Assembly (NCBI RefSeq): GCF_023051165.1
Contig: NZ_JALKIG010000013.1
Span: 1-54,786, forward strand
Source: Veillonella sp. KGMB01456
Lineage (GTDB): Bacteria; Bacillota; Negativicutes; Veillonellales; Veillonellaceae
DNA length: 54,786 bases
Direction: 5' to 3'
The notes beneath the pieces are model-generated. The model was not told the origin of the DNA. It made no database searches and worked only from the letters and a program-made list of their open reading frames with translations. Below are positions 1 to 8,750 of this stretch, piece after piece. The translations under genes were made by a program, and so were the position numbers. The number at the start of each line of letters is the position of its first letter. Position 1 is the stretch's first letter.

Positions 1-2
1 AA

Positions 3-53
3 AACCGACCTCCTTAAAATTAGATTTTTAGGTCTAACTTTAAGGGGTCGGTT
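3..53 (-). promoter_or_regulatory. Hairpin masking a Shine-Dalgarno sequence
   Basis: Read on the minus strand, AACCGACC at 53-46 pairs with GGTCGGTT at 10-3. Further pairing (CTTAAA with TTTAAG, then TTAG with CTAA) closes around a short A/U-rich loop. The 3' arm contains AAGGAGG (plus-strand 9-15), a near-perfect ribosome binding site for a gene that would start just beyond the window edge. The stop codon of the short ESPR ORF (53-55) touches the base of the 5' arm. Seen: stem, SD and stop overlap. Inferred: the hairpin controls translation of the next gene. It is not a typical terminator, because only about four U residues follow before the window ends. Confidence 0.55.
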
Positions 54-172
54 CACAACACTACACCCTTAATTCGTTTTGTGCTACCGTTCTGATGGCT
101 TTTAGCCAATTCAGACACTACTACATACATACCCTTTGTCTTGCTCCATACTACCTTGAATACCTTATTCAT
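53..172 (-). CDS. Short ORF consisting of an ESPR autotransporter signal peptide
   Basis: A 39-codon ORF starts at ATG 172-170 behind AAAGGAG, nine bases upstream. The product begins MNKVFKVVWSKTKG and continues through VVVSELAKS. This is the extended signal peptide region (ESPR) that begins large type V secretion proteins such as YadA-like and other autotransporter adhesins. It stops at TGA after KRIKGVVL, exactly where the hydrophobic signal segment should begin, so no complete signal peptide is made. No other frame resumes a hydrophobic segment before the window edge. It is either the stub of an adhesin gene broken by a stop, or a leader peptide translated ahead of the next gene, whose ribosome binding site lies in the following hairpin. 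Family recognition is strong; function is uncertain. Confidence 0.7.
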   Translation of the reverse strand: MNKVFKVVWSKTKGMYVVVSELAKSHQNGSTKRIKGVVL

Positions 173-1168
173 ACTCTGTAACTCCTTTACCTACCCACAC
201 ACAACCCTAATTACTAGTTTGTAGCGATATTTTTCAAAAAATTATTCCCAAAAATTAATATAAAATTACATCGCTTCCTAACTATTTCGGATGATTGGCT
301 CCCACAAATCATCCATAATTCGTTAATAATCTTTCCCTTAAAAATAAAAAAATACCATTTATTTGATTATCAACATATATTTATCACATCTTGTGTTGAT
401 ATATGTCAGTTAATCCTATTATTTATATATAAATAAATATTCAATTACTACCATCCCCTTTCAAAATACTTTCATGAGATATATAACCCTATTTAACCAA
501 TCGATTATTATTTATCTCATTTAACTTTCCCTAAATTTATACTATACACATCTTAATTCTATATTCATTTTATCACCTTTCATTTTCATATTCAACTACA
601 AAAGACTAAATTTTTCACCGTCAACTTTATTTTTTATTTTGTTATAATTTTTATAAACTCAAAACATCTAAAATGTACGATAACAATAGGTTTAAACGGC
701 AATTTATTAATGATATATTTTATTTTTATATTCAAAATTACACATTACATAAATTTTTATCAGTCTTCTACAAAGAGACAGTCAATATTTTATCAATTAG
801 AACGATGTATATTCTTGAGATAAAAATTCATTTTTCATCTTAAATCCATAAAACCCTTATAAATTAAACTTTAATATTATATAATTATTGTGATGTCTTG
901 TCATACTAAACCTCAGCCATCAAATATTACTTCTCAAGTACATATTTATCGATAAACAACCCCGTTTTCACACTACCATAATCTATTGAATATAAAGTTT
1001 TATGTATTTTTATACTCACTTTTGAGAATTTTTATAATTATCACTATCCGTGTCGACATCACATTTTCATAATCAATTCATTTTTAGCAACTATTAGTTT
1101 TATAATCGATATAATATCAGTTAAAATTCATAAATCGAAGTTTTTATATATAGCATAATTCAAAACAA
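173..1168. other. Long AT-rich intergenic region
   Basis: About 1 kb with no credible ORF on either strand and a visibly higher A+T content than its neighbours. It lies upstream of the ESPR ORF and downstream of ptsH. It probably carries the promoter and a long 5' untranslated leader for the autotransporter-type gene. I could not single out one promoter or any RNA family in it. The only strong ribosome binding site is AAAGGAG before the ESPR start. Confidence 0.4.
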
Positions 1169-1201
1169 ACAAAAAAAGACGCTGTTTTATAACAGCGTCT
1201 T
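1169..1201 (-). terminator. Rho-independent terminator of ptsH
   Basis: AAGACGCTGTT pairs perfectly with AACAGCGTCTT around a four-base loop. On the minus strand it is followed by a run of T residues. It lies about 70 bases past the ptsH stop and closes the dapF-ptsI-ptsH unit. Confidence 0.9.
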
Positions 1202-1273
1202 ACTAATTAACAATATATAATTATTAAAATTTTTTCTGATTTTTGCAAAAATTTTTATATTTGAAATATAAAA

Positions 1274-1534
1274 TTAGTCGTTATGAGAAGTTAAGAACTC
1301 AGCTAATTTTTCAACAGCTTCAGCTTCATCAGGACCATCAGCTTTTAACACTACTTCAGAACCTTTAGTAGCGCCCAAAGTTAATACAGTCAAAATAGAT
1401 TTAGCATCAGCTTGTTTTTCACCGGAAGAAATCGTAATCTTCGAAGAAAATTTAGCGGCCAGTTGCGTAAAAAGCGTGGCAGGGCGCGCATGTAAACCGG
1501 ATTCATTGGTAATAACTACTACTTTTTCAGTCAT
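1274..1534 (-). CDS. ptsH: Phosphocarrier protein HPr
   Basis: HPr relays phosphate from PEP-dependent enzyme I to sugar-specific EII components of the phosphotransferase system in the cytoplasm. The 86-residue length is standard. The active-site histidine is His15 in ESGLHARPA. Ser46 in AKSILTVL matches the regulatory serine phosphorylated by HPr kinase in Firmicutes. It follows ptsI on the same strand with a gap of about 100 bases and has a clear terminator behind it. No sugar EII gene lies nearby, so in this window only the general PTS proteins are seen. Confidence 0.97.
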   Translation of the reverse strand: MTEKVVVITNESGLHARPATLFTQLAAKFSSKITISSGEKQADAKSILTVLTLGATKGSEVVLKADGPDEAEAVEKLAEFLTSHND

Positions 1535-1633
1535 ATCGGATACCTTCCTTCAGTAAAATCAACAAGGGACAGTAATAGGTTTCTTCCCTTATATCTTAAT
1601 ATAAATTTTGCCATTATAGCAATGTTTTTATTT

Positions 1634-3367
1634 TTATAAGCCTTTTTCAGCCAAAATCGATTTGGCGTAAGCCACAATTTCGGAAGCGGTACTCATAGTC
1701 AGTGCTTTTTCTGCAACGGCTTTACATTCTTCAACAGTTACGGAACGAACAATGTTCTTAACTACCGGAATCGCCGAGGCACTCATACTGAATTCATCGA
1801 GGCCAAGTCCCAAAAGAATCATAGTCGCCACCGGATCACCGGCCATTTCACCACACATACCGGTAATCTGTTTCGCCTCATGACTGGCTTCGATCGTATG
1901 TTTAATGAGGCGCAATACGGCCGGATGCAACGGCTGATATAAGTGACCGATATTTTCATTCATACGATCCACCGCTAAGGTGTACTGGCATAAATCATTG
2001 GTGCCGATACTGAAAAAATCCACATGCGGCGTGAATAATTCGGCCGCTGCAGCCACCGCCGGGATTTCAACCATAATACCGATTTGAATATCTTCATTAA
2101 AGGCGATACCTTCAGCTCGCAGTTCTTCTTTAGCCGTTTCCACAACCGCATTAGCGGCTTTAATTTCTTCTACCGAGGCAATCATCGGATACATAATCTG
2201 AGCATCGCCAAACGCACTGGCACGCAAAATTGCGCGCAATTGTGTTTTAAAAATATCCGTCCGATCTAAACTGATACGAATGGCACGATAGCCGAGGAAT
2301 GGATTCATTTCTTTCGGCAACTGTAAGCATTTAAGTTCCTTGTCACCGCCGATATCCATAGTACGAATAATAACCGGACGCCCACCAAGGCGTTCAACCG
2401 CTTTTTTATACGCTTCAAACTGCATCTCTTCAGATGGCAGTTCATCGTTTTTCATATATAAGAATTCGGTGCGGAATAAACCGATGCCTTCAGCACCTAA
2501 ATGGCAGGCATGGGATGCATCTTCCGCCTTGCCTACATTGCCGAAGAGCAAAATTTCTTTGCCGTCTTTGGTTACGGCCGGTAAGGTAGCCGACTCTTTT
2601 AATACTTGGAGATGCTCACGATATGCCTTAGCTTCGGCGGTGTATGTTTCAAAATCGGCATCACTCACGTGGAGCAACACTTCACCTTCCGTGCCTTTAA
2701 CAACCGCTTTTTCACCGTTTTCAAAAACAGAAATGTCCCCTAAGCCCATAACGGCCGGGATTTCCAACGTACGTGCCATAATAGCGGCATGACTGGTCGG
2801 GCCACCACTGGCCGTCACCAAACCTTTAACGATATTTTTATTCAACGCCGCCGTATCGGATGGTGTTAAATCTTCGGCCACCAGAATCACTTCACCGGTC
2901 AAATGAGCTAAGCCACGCGGGCTCATGCCAAGTAAATTACGCATTAACCGATCGCCAATATCCTTAATATCGGCACCGCGTTCACGCATGTATGGATCTT
3001 CCATGGCCAGGAACATATCCGCAAAGGTATTGATTGTCTGTTCGGCAGCAGCTGCGGCCGATTGCAAGCCATCTTTAATCTGCCCTTTAATGCTGTCACT
3101 GAGGGTCGGATCTTGCACGATTAAACCATGCGCTTCAAAAATGGCGGCTTCATCCTTCCCCATTGTAGCTCGGGCATGCTCTTCAATGGCTTTCAACTGT
3201 TCAATTGTCAACTGAATAGCCGATTCCAAGGCGCTGATTTCAGCCTCCACTTCGGCTGCAGTAATCACACGTTTTTCAATTACAATGGCTTCTTGCTTAT
3301 ACACATACACTGTACCGGTGCCAACACCGCGTGCTCCGGAAATCCCTTTGAGTGTTACCTGCTCCAT
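1634..3367 (-). CDS. ptsI: PTS enzyme I (phosphoenolpyruvate-protein phosphotransferase)
   Basis: Enzyme I autophosphorylates from PEP and passes phosphate to HPr. The start was set at ATG 3367 (MEQVTLKG) because GGAGG lies just upstream; a TTG further upstream would overlap that ribosome binding site. The product is about 577 residues, the usual length. The active histidine is in GGPTSHAAIMA near residue 193. The PEP-binding barrel shows GLFRTEFLYM, IGTNDLCQYTLAVDR and the catalytic cysteine in CGEMAGDP. It lies 28 bases behind dapF and about 100 bases ahead of ptsH, so the three genes are likely cotranscribed. Confidence 0.97.
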   Translation of the reverse strand: MEQVTLKGISGARGVGTGTVYVYKQEAIVIEKRVITAAEVEAEISALESAIQLTIEQLKAIEEHARATMGKDEAAIFEAHGLIVQDPTLSDSIKGQIKDGLQSAAAAAEQTINTFADMFLAMEDPYMRERGADIKDIGDRLMRNLLGMSPRGLAHLTGEVILVAEDLTPSDTAALNKNIVKGLVTASGGPTSHAAIMARTLEIPAVMGLGDISVFENGEKAVVKGTEGEVLLHVSDADFETYTAEAKAYREHLQVLKESATLPAVTKDGKEILLFGNVGKAEDASHACHLGAEGIGLFRTEFLYMKNDELPSEEMQFEAYKKAVERLGGRPVIIRTMDIGGDKELKCLQLPKEMNPFLGYRAIRISLDRTDIFKTQLRAILRASAFGDAQIMYPMIASVEEIKAANAVVETAKEELRAEGIAFNEDIQIGIMVEIPAVAAAAELFTPHVDFFSIGTNDLCQYTLAVDRMNENIGHLYQPLHPAVLRLIKHTIEASHEAKQITGMCGEMAGDPVATMILLGLGLDEFSMSASAIPVVKNIVRSVTVEECKAVAEKALTMSTASEIVAYAKSILAEKGL

Positions 3368-3395
3368 ATCGTTCCTCCGCAATCGTTCTTACACT

Positions 3396-4226
3396 TTAAA
3401 GTTCAATGTCGGTTTCAAACACTTCGGTCGCCGGCCCCGTCATGAATACGGTACCGTCATCAGCATACCGAATATGCAATGTCCCTAAATATACTGCCAC
3501 GTCGACTTCGCGACCGGTAAAACCATTCTGATGTGCCATAACCACACTACCGCAACAACCGGTGCCGCAAGCAAGGGTTGCGCCCGCACCGCGTTCCCAG
3601 GTGCGCACTTTAATATGAGTATCATCCACTACTTCAACAAAGTTAACATTCGTGCCTTGCGGAAATAACGGATGTTTCTCAATCTTAGGACCTAATGTCA
3701 AAAGAGGCACCTTCGTTACATCCTCTACAAATACTTCCGTATGAGGTACGCCCATAAGCACAGAGCTCACTTTATATTCCACGCCATCCACCGTAATCGG
3801 GAAATTCATAACTTCCGGCAAATCGGTATCCATAGGAATATCTTTGGCGGCAAAACTTGGTTTGCCCATATCAACGGTTACCTGTTCAACCTTGCCGTTT
3901 TTGATATGTAATGTCGGTTTCATGATGCCCGCCAACGTTTCAATGGTAAACGTTTCTTTTGTCATAATGCCGTGTTCATACGCATACTTAGCATAACAAC
4001 GAATTCCGTTACCGCACATTTCTGCTTCACTGCCGTCGGCATTAATAATGCGCATGCGTATATCGGCAATATCCGAAGACACTACCACCATCAAACCGTC
4101 TGCACCGATGCCTGTTTGACGATGGCAAAGACGCTTAGCCAGCTCGCTATAATCTTTATTGCCACCGGCAAGCTCCGTAATAATCACGAAATCATTGCCA
4201 AGGCCATGCATTTTTGTAACTCTCAT
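3396..4226 (-). CDS. dapF: Diaminopimelate epimerase
   Basis: DapF converts LL- to meso-diaminopimelate for lysine and peptidoglycan synthesis. Its 276 residues match the family. The two catalytic cysteines are visible: Cys71 in GSEAEMCGNGIRC and Cys220 in GAGATLACGTG. The N-terminal KMHGLGNDF motif is intact. The ATG is preceded by AGGAG at good spacing. It is the first gene of an apparent operon with ptsI and ptsH. A link between wall precursor synthesis and general PTS genes is unusual, but I infer only cotranscription, not a functional link. Confidence 0.97.
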   Translation of the reverse strand: MRVTKMHGLGNDFVIITELAGGNKDYSELAKRLCHRQTGIGADGLMVVVSSDIADIRMRIINADGSEAEMCGNGIRCYAKYAYEHGIMTKETFTIETLAGIMKPTLHIKNGKVEQVTVDMGKPSFAAKDIPMDTDLPEVMNFPITVDGVEYKVSSVLMGVPHTEVFVEDVTKVPLLTLGPKIEKHPLFPQGTNVNFVEVVDDTHIKVRTWERGAGATLACGTGCCGSVVMAHQNGFTGREVDVAVYLGTLHIRYADDGTVFMTGPATEVFETDIEL

Positions 4227-5036
4227 AATATATCTCCTATTTTCTGCAATTTTTATGCTTTACTATATTTTTACTATAATATTATATTTTACATAACTAC
4301 TTTATAGTATCCGGTTAAAAATATTCTTAAATCTCTTCTAAAATTGCCTGTTACCGAAAATCTCTTATTTGAGTTATATTATATCACACTTTGAAGCATG
4401 ATAATCATATAAAACGCTCATAATCAATCAATAAAAATCACATTGATTCACAATAAATCATATTAGAAAGTCTTATGTCAGAAATCAGAAATTGTAAAAA
4501 GTCTATTTTCAATGCCCATTTGGTATTATCATGCATACATTATAACTAATCTGAATAGTGCAGTATTCCAATTCTTTGATTTCTATGCTATACTGACATT
4601 ATCCTAATCTGACAAACTTTTCTATAGAGTGTACACAATCACAAGGAAATCACCTAGATTAGTCCCCAACTATTATGTAATATGATACCTATATTACAAG
4701 GTGCCTTGCCATTGTTTATACTCTTATCATTTTGTAAAAAGGAGGTCCCCCAACAGTCTAACGTTTTGTTTTAACCGAATGTATGCAAACTGTATAAGTT
4801 TTTAACTATATTGTTTTTGTACGACACAATTCTTTAAAAGATAGGTTTTCAATACTAAGTAATTTTTTTATCATACGTTATTATTTTAATTTGTAGATAT
4901 AAGCCTTTTAGGAATTTATTTCATAATATACACGTAAGGCCTTATATAGACGCTAATCTTAATAAAATGCTTAGTATAACTTGTTACTTTAAGTAAGTTA
5001 CCCTCTGCGTTTAAGCGTGAAAGGATGATTGCACCA
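4227..5036. other. Regulatory intergenic region between dapF and lldP
   Basis: About 800 bases of AT-rich DNA separate the divergent dapF and lldP genes, with no credible ORF. An extended -10 element (TGC then TATACT, 4586-4594) points toward lldP. A 13-bp palindrome, TTACTTTAAGTAA at 4984-4996, lies about 40 bases before the lldP start and could be an operator. An AAGGAGG-like string near 4739 has no start codon after it. No riboswitch was recognised. Confidence 0.4.
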
Positions 5037-6659
5037 ATGTTGACAACATTTTTAGCATTACTGCCAATCTTATGGTTAATCGTCGCATTAGCCATTCTTA
5101 AAATGCCGGCTTGGAAAGCCTGCGGTATCGCCGCTATCGGCTCTTTTATTCTTGCTATCACTTACTTTGAAAAAGGTGCAGGCGTTATGTTCTCCGGCGC
5201 CTTAGAAGGTGTTGCTCTTGCGGTATGGCCTATTTTACTCGTTATTACCGCTGCTATTTTCACTTACAACTTAGTGGTTCATACGAAAGCTATGGAAACC
5301 ATTAAATTGATGTTATCCTCTGTTACTTCCGATACCCGTATCCTCGCCTTATTATTGGCTTGGGGCTTCGGCGCATTCATGGAAGGTATGGCCGGCTTCG
5401 GTACTGCCGTAGCGATTCCGGCGGCTATGATGGTAGCTGTAGGCTTTGACCCGCTCAAATCCATCTTAGCTTGTCTCGTAGCTAACTCCGTACCGACAAC
5501 TTTCGGTTCCATCGCGATTCCGACAACGACGTTGGCATCCTTAACCAACCTTGATCCGGTTCATCTCGGTACCTTCATTTCCTCGCAATTATTTATTCTT
5601 AACGTAATTGCTCCATTCTTCGTTGTTGGTATCATCGGTGGCGGTTTCAAAGCGTTAAAAGGCGTTTTCACCATTACCTTATTATCCGGTTTGGCTTTAG
5701 CTGTGCCTGAGTTATTAATCAATGCAGCAGCCGGCCCTGAATTATCTGTAATGGTTTCTTCCGTTATCATCATGGGCGTTATTATCTTAGGTGCTAAATA
5801 CTTACCTACTAATGACCCTGAATACAAAGTTGAATCTACAGCAACAACATCTGTAAGCGCAAAAGACGGCTTCGTTGCGGCTTTACCATTCATCTTAATC
5901 GTAATTCTCTTGATTTTAACTTCCAAATTGGTACCGGCTATTAACGGTCCGCTTTCCACGATTAAAACGGCTGTACCGATTTACCAAGGTCCTGGCGCTA
6001 AACCTTACACCTTCATGTGGGTTGCAACCCCTGGTATCATGATTTTCATCGCAGCTTTCATCGGCGGTTCTGTTCAGAAATCCAGCTTTGGTGAAATGTT
6101 TGGCGTATTGAGCAAAACATTTGCTAACTTGAAATTCACGTACTTAACCATTATCTCCGTAGTAGTTACTGCTAAATTGATGACTTACTCCGGTATGACT
6201 ACCGATATTGCAAAAGCTTTAGTAGCTGCTACCGGTTCCTTGTATCCGGCCTTTGCTCCACTCGTTGGTGCGCTTGGTGCCTTCTTGACCGGTTCCGGTA
6301 CAAATGCGAACGTACTCTTTGGGCCATTGCAGTTGGCAGCTGCTCATGACTTGGCTCCTGAATACAAAGACTTACCACTCTGGTTGGCTGCTATTAACTC
6401 CGGTGCAGCCGGTATTGGTAAAATGTTCTCCCCTCAGAGTATCGCCATCGCTATCGGCGCCGTTGCTCCTGCATTAGATGCTTATATCGAAAGCAACAAA
6501 GTTGACGCTGCTAAAGCAACTCAGTTGCGTGATAGCATTAAAGCCAACGTAATCATGGTGTCCGTATTAAAATACTTCATCATCTTCATCGTGGCCAATG
6601 GCGTTATTTCCTACTTTGGTCATAACTTCATCGAACACATCCAATCATTCTTGTTGTAA
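5037..6659 (+). CDS. lldP: L-lactate permease
   Basis: This is a member of the LctP/LldP family, which imports lactate with protons. Lactate is the main carbon source of Veillonella-type bacteria. The protein is about 540 residues and almost wholly membrane-embedded, with about 12-14 hydrophobic segments. Family-typical stretches include GFGAFMEGMAGFGTAVAIPAAM, FGSIAIPTTTLA and GSGTNANVLFGPLQ. An in-frame ATG at 5025 has AAGG directly against it, so the ATG at 5037 with AAGGA about 11 bases upstream is the better start. It is monocistronic with a strong terminator behind it. Confidence 0.93.
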   Translation: MLTTFLALLPILWLIVALAILKMPAWKACGIAAIGSFILAITYFEKGAGVMFSGALEGVALAVWPILLVITAAIFTYNLVVHTKAMETIKLMLSSVTSDTRILALLLAWGFGAFMEGMAGFGTAVAIPAAMMVAVGFDPLKSILACLVANSVPTTFGSIAIPTTTLASLTNLDPVHLGTFISSQLFILNVIAPFFVVGIIGGGFKALKGVFTITLLSGLALAVPELLINAAAGPELSVMVSSVIIMGVIILGAKYLPTNDPEYKVESTATTSVSAKDGFVAALPFILIVILLILTSKLVPAINGPLSTIKTAVPIYQGPGAKPYTFMWVATPGIMIFIAAFIGGSVQKSSFGEMFGVLSKTFANLKFTYLTIISVVVTAKLMTYSGMTTDIAKALVAATGSLYPAFAPLVGALGAFLTGSGTNANVLFGPLQLAAAHDLAPEYKDLPLWLAAINSGAAGIGKMFSPQSIAIAIGAVAPALDAYIESNKVDAAKATQLRDSIKANVIMVSVLKYFIIFIVANGVISYFGHNFIEHIQSFLL

Positions 6660-6680
6660 TTTACAACTAAATGGATATAA

Positions 6681-6763
6681 CCGCCTAAGTTTAAAACTTG
6701 CGGTTTATGTTAAAAAATTAGCCCTCGGCTCGTATCTCTTGAGATACGGCTCGAGGGCTTTTT
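6681..6763. terminator. Bidirectional terminator between lldP and the alkD-like gene
   Basis: The main hairpin at 6720-6759 has arms AGCCCTCG and CGTATCTC pairing with their complements around TT, with a symmetric three-base internal bulge. T runs follow on the plus strand and, read from the other side, on the minus strand. A weaker stem (AAGTTT with AAACTT flanked by CCGC and GCGG) precedes it at 6681-6703. It serves two convergent genes. Confidence 0.88.
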
Positions 6764-6794
6764 GTTTCATCGCCTTTTTAAAATTATTGCTATT

Positions 6795-7529
6795 CTACTT
6801 ACTTCCTATGCTTTTCTTAGCCGGAATACGTAGCGATTTTAAATACACTTTTTGTTCCGGTGTAATCCGGCGACTTTCCACCGCTTTTTGAATAGCTTTA
6901 TTATGAGTCCAATCATCTAAATGCTGCGTTTGTAAATACGGCACCGCCTCATCGTAATTGAACGCCAGAGCTGTGGCAAAATACCAAGCGGTCATCATAT
7001 TTACGTAATACTCGTCACTACGAATCGCTGCAATCGCATCAGCCTGATCCGGTTTAAACAAATCACCCAAGAAATAGGACATGAAGACACAAATCCCAAA
7101 GCGAATCGTATACGGATGTGAATCTTTCAGCCATTTAAAGGCTAACGGTTCCAATTCTTTTGTATGTTGAGCAAAGATTTTAGGTGAAATCGTATCGCAA
7201 GTTCCCCAATCTTCTACATATGGTAAGAAACGTTCCACCGCTTCAATTAATTGATCAAAATCATGCATTTCGGAAAACAAAATGGCATGCAATAAGTTTT
7301 CTTCAAAATATTTATGAGGTAGGTCAGCAAAAAAAGATTTAACCTGTGTCGGCTCTGATTTATCTGCCTGTTTGGCCTCTTTCAAAAGCATCTTGGCCAA
7401 CTGACGCAATTTAGGAATTCGGATGCCAATTACCTTCTCCTGTGGCACCGCCGGATTAACCTTGCCCGTATATTCTTTATATGCTAAATCCTGTAATGCT
7501 AAAAGTTCCTTCGTTATATCTATTGCCAT
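6795..7529 (-). CDS. AlkD-like DNA alkylation repair protein
   Basis: The 244-residue protein belongs to the HEAT-repeat DNA alkylation repair family (AlkC/AlkD type), glycosylases that release N3- and N7-alkylated bases. The motif VEDWGTCD gives Trp108 and Asp112 with the W-x3-D spacing of the AlkD active site. Arg143 in PYTIRFG and Trp182 in MTAWYF fit the other catalytic-cleft residues. It follows a DUF523 gene and kptA on the same strand with gaps of 78 and 35 bases, so a three-gene transcript is possible. Start ATG is used. Confidence 0.85.
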   Translation of the reverse strand: MAIDITKELLALQDLAYKEYTGKVNPAVPQEKVIGIRIPKLRQLAKMLLKEAKQADKSEPTQVKSFFADLPHKYFEENLLHAILFSEMHDFDQLIEAVERFLPYVEDWGTCDTISPKIFAQHTKELEPLAFKWLKDSHPYTIRFGICVFMSYFLGDLFKPDQADAIAAIRSDEYYVNMMTAWYFATALAFNYDEAVPYLQTQHLDDWTHNKAIQKAVESRRITPEQKVYLKSLRIPAKKSIGSK

Positions 7530-7607
7530 TGCTACACCTCCTGTAGGTTTAATCGTGCCTATTTATCTTGCCACTAAAGAATCGGATATTCTTTTATAAT
7601 TTCTCCG

Positions 7608-8078
7608 TTATAATTGCTCATTCTTCAAAAGAGTCTCCAAATCTTCCACATCAATCACCGTGACACCCGCTTCACGCAAGCGTTTAGCAAAAATACCTTC
7701 TCCCGCGATTAGCTTTTTACTAAACGTTCCATCGTAAATCTCTTTAGGCCCACAAGATGGGCTGCGTGATTGTAAAACGGCGATTGTTACTTTATTTTCT
7801 TTAGCTATATCAAGGGCTCTTTCAGCACCATGCCGAAACTCCTGATCTACAGATACACCGTTCTTATCTATTACCACGCCATCTACAATCTCGGCCGGAA
7901 TACGCGGTGTCGAAAGACCACCCAATACTTCAGGACAAACAGGGATTACTTCAAAGTCCGCATCAAGGTTCTTTTGCTTAGCAATATACTCGGCCAGAGC
8001 TTGATTGAAATTATTACCACCATTGTATTTACAGTTATTTCCTAATAAACAGGCACTTACTAAAATTTTTTTAGGCAT
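7608..8078 (-). CDS. DUF523 family protein
   Basis: A 156-residue protein of the DUF523 family (related to the N-terminal half of YbbK-like proteins), whose biochemical role is not settled. Conserved cysteines are visible in VSACLLGNNCKYNGG, VCPEVLGGLSTPR and SRSPSCGPKEIYDG, a pattern suggesting metal or Fe-S binding. It starts at an ATG 35 bases after the kptA stop. Context gives no firm function beyond likely cotranscription with kptA and the alkylation repair gene. Confidence 0.85.
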   Translation of the reverse strand: MPKKILVSACLLGNNCKYNGGNNFNQALAEYIAKQKNLDADFEVIPVCPEVLGGLSTPRIPAEIVDGVVIDKNGVSVDQEFRHGAERALDIAKENKVTIAVLQSRSPSCGPKEIYDGTFSKKLIAGEGIFAKRLREAGVTVIDVEDLETLLKNEQL

Positions 8079-8113
8079 AAAAACTCCTTATTCATCGGAA
8101 TCTTCCAAAAAAA

Positions 8114-8671
8114 TTATCGTTCCAGATACTTAACCGGCACTTCCTTGGTAAGCCACACATTATTTACGGATAGATAGAAAATATAACCGTCACGGCTCAT
8201 CTCGCCACTTTTTACTTTGTATATAACCGGTTTGCCGTGCCTTTTACCTACTCGTGTAGCTGTCTCTTCATCCCCTGATAAATGCACATGCAAGCGCTTC
8301 ATAGGCAATAAACCTTTTTCATCAATAGCTGCTACCGATTTTTCACCGGTTCCATGATATAAAATATCCGGAGGGATTGCCTCCTGTAACTCAACATCTA
8401 CATCAATCGTATGGCCTTGGTTGGCACGAATCTTAGTATGACTTTCGTCGAAAGAGAATCGTTGCTTATTATTCGTCCGTACGATTTCTTCAAGTATTTC
8501 CATAGTTATGGCATGACGCGGCTGCATTTTCTCCAGTAGTTCCGCCACATCAGCCCAACCATGTTCATCAAGCTTAAGACCAATTTCCTGAGGTTTATGG
8601 CGCAGAACCATACTAACGAATTTACTCATGCGCATTAAGTTTTTAGGTATACTGTTATGGTCATACGGCAT
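8114..8671 (-). CDS. kptA: RNA 2'-phosphotransferase (Tpt1/KptA family)
   Basis: KptA removes an internal RNA 2'-phosphate using NAD+, giving ADP-ribose cyclic phosphate. In eukaryotes this finishes tRNA splicing; in bacteria the natural substrate is unclear. Family motifs are LSKFVSMVLRHKP-like near the N-terminus, then HGWADV, ANQGHT, YHGT and HVHLSGD. The start was moved to ATG 8671 because AAGGGAG sits eight bases before it; an upstream GTG overlaps that site. The gene lies 80 bases after the large nuclease-NTPase gene, on the same strand. Cotranscription with that putative defence gene is possible but not shown. Confidence 0.9.
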   Translation of the reverse strand: MPYDHNSIPKNLMRMSKFVSMVLRHKPQEIGLKLDEHGWADVAELLEKMQPRHAITMEILEEIVRTNNKQRFSFDESHTKIRANQGHTIDVDVELQEAIPPDILYHGTGEKSVAAIDEKGLLPMKRLHVHLSGDEETATRVGKRHGKPVIYKVKSGEMSRDGYIFYLSVNNVWLTKEVPVKYLER

Positions 8672-8750
8672 TAGATCCACTCCCTTAACTTATTAATTTA
8701 ACAAGTTCCGCCTATCCTATATATAGAAATTTTAATTGCTAAAGTGCATC

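Noticed and set aside
2340-3215. Plus-strand open frames inside ptsI
   Set aside because: They run opposite a well-supported gene with strong motifs, lack ribosome binding sites and show no protein family.
4738-4760. AAGGAGG near 4739 as the start of a small gene
   Set aside because: No start codon with an open frame of any length follows it.
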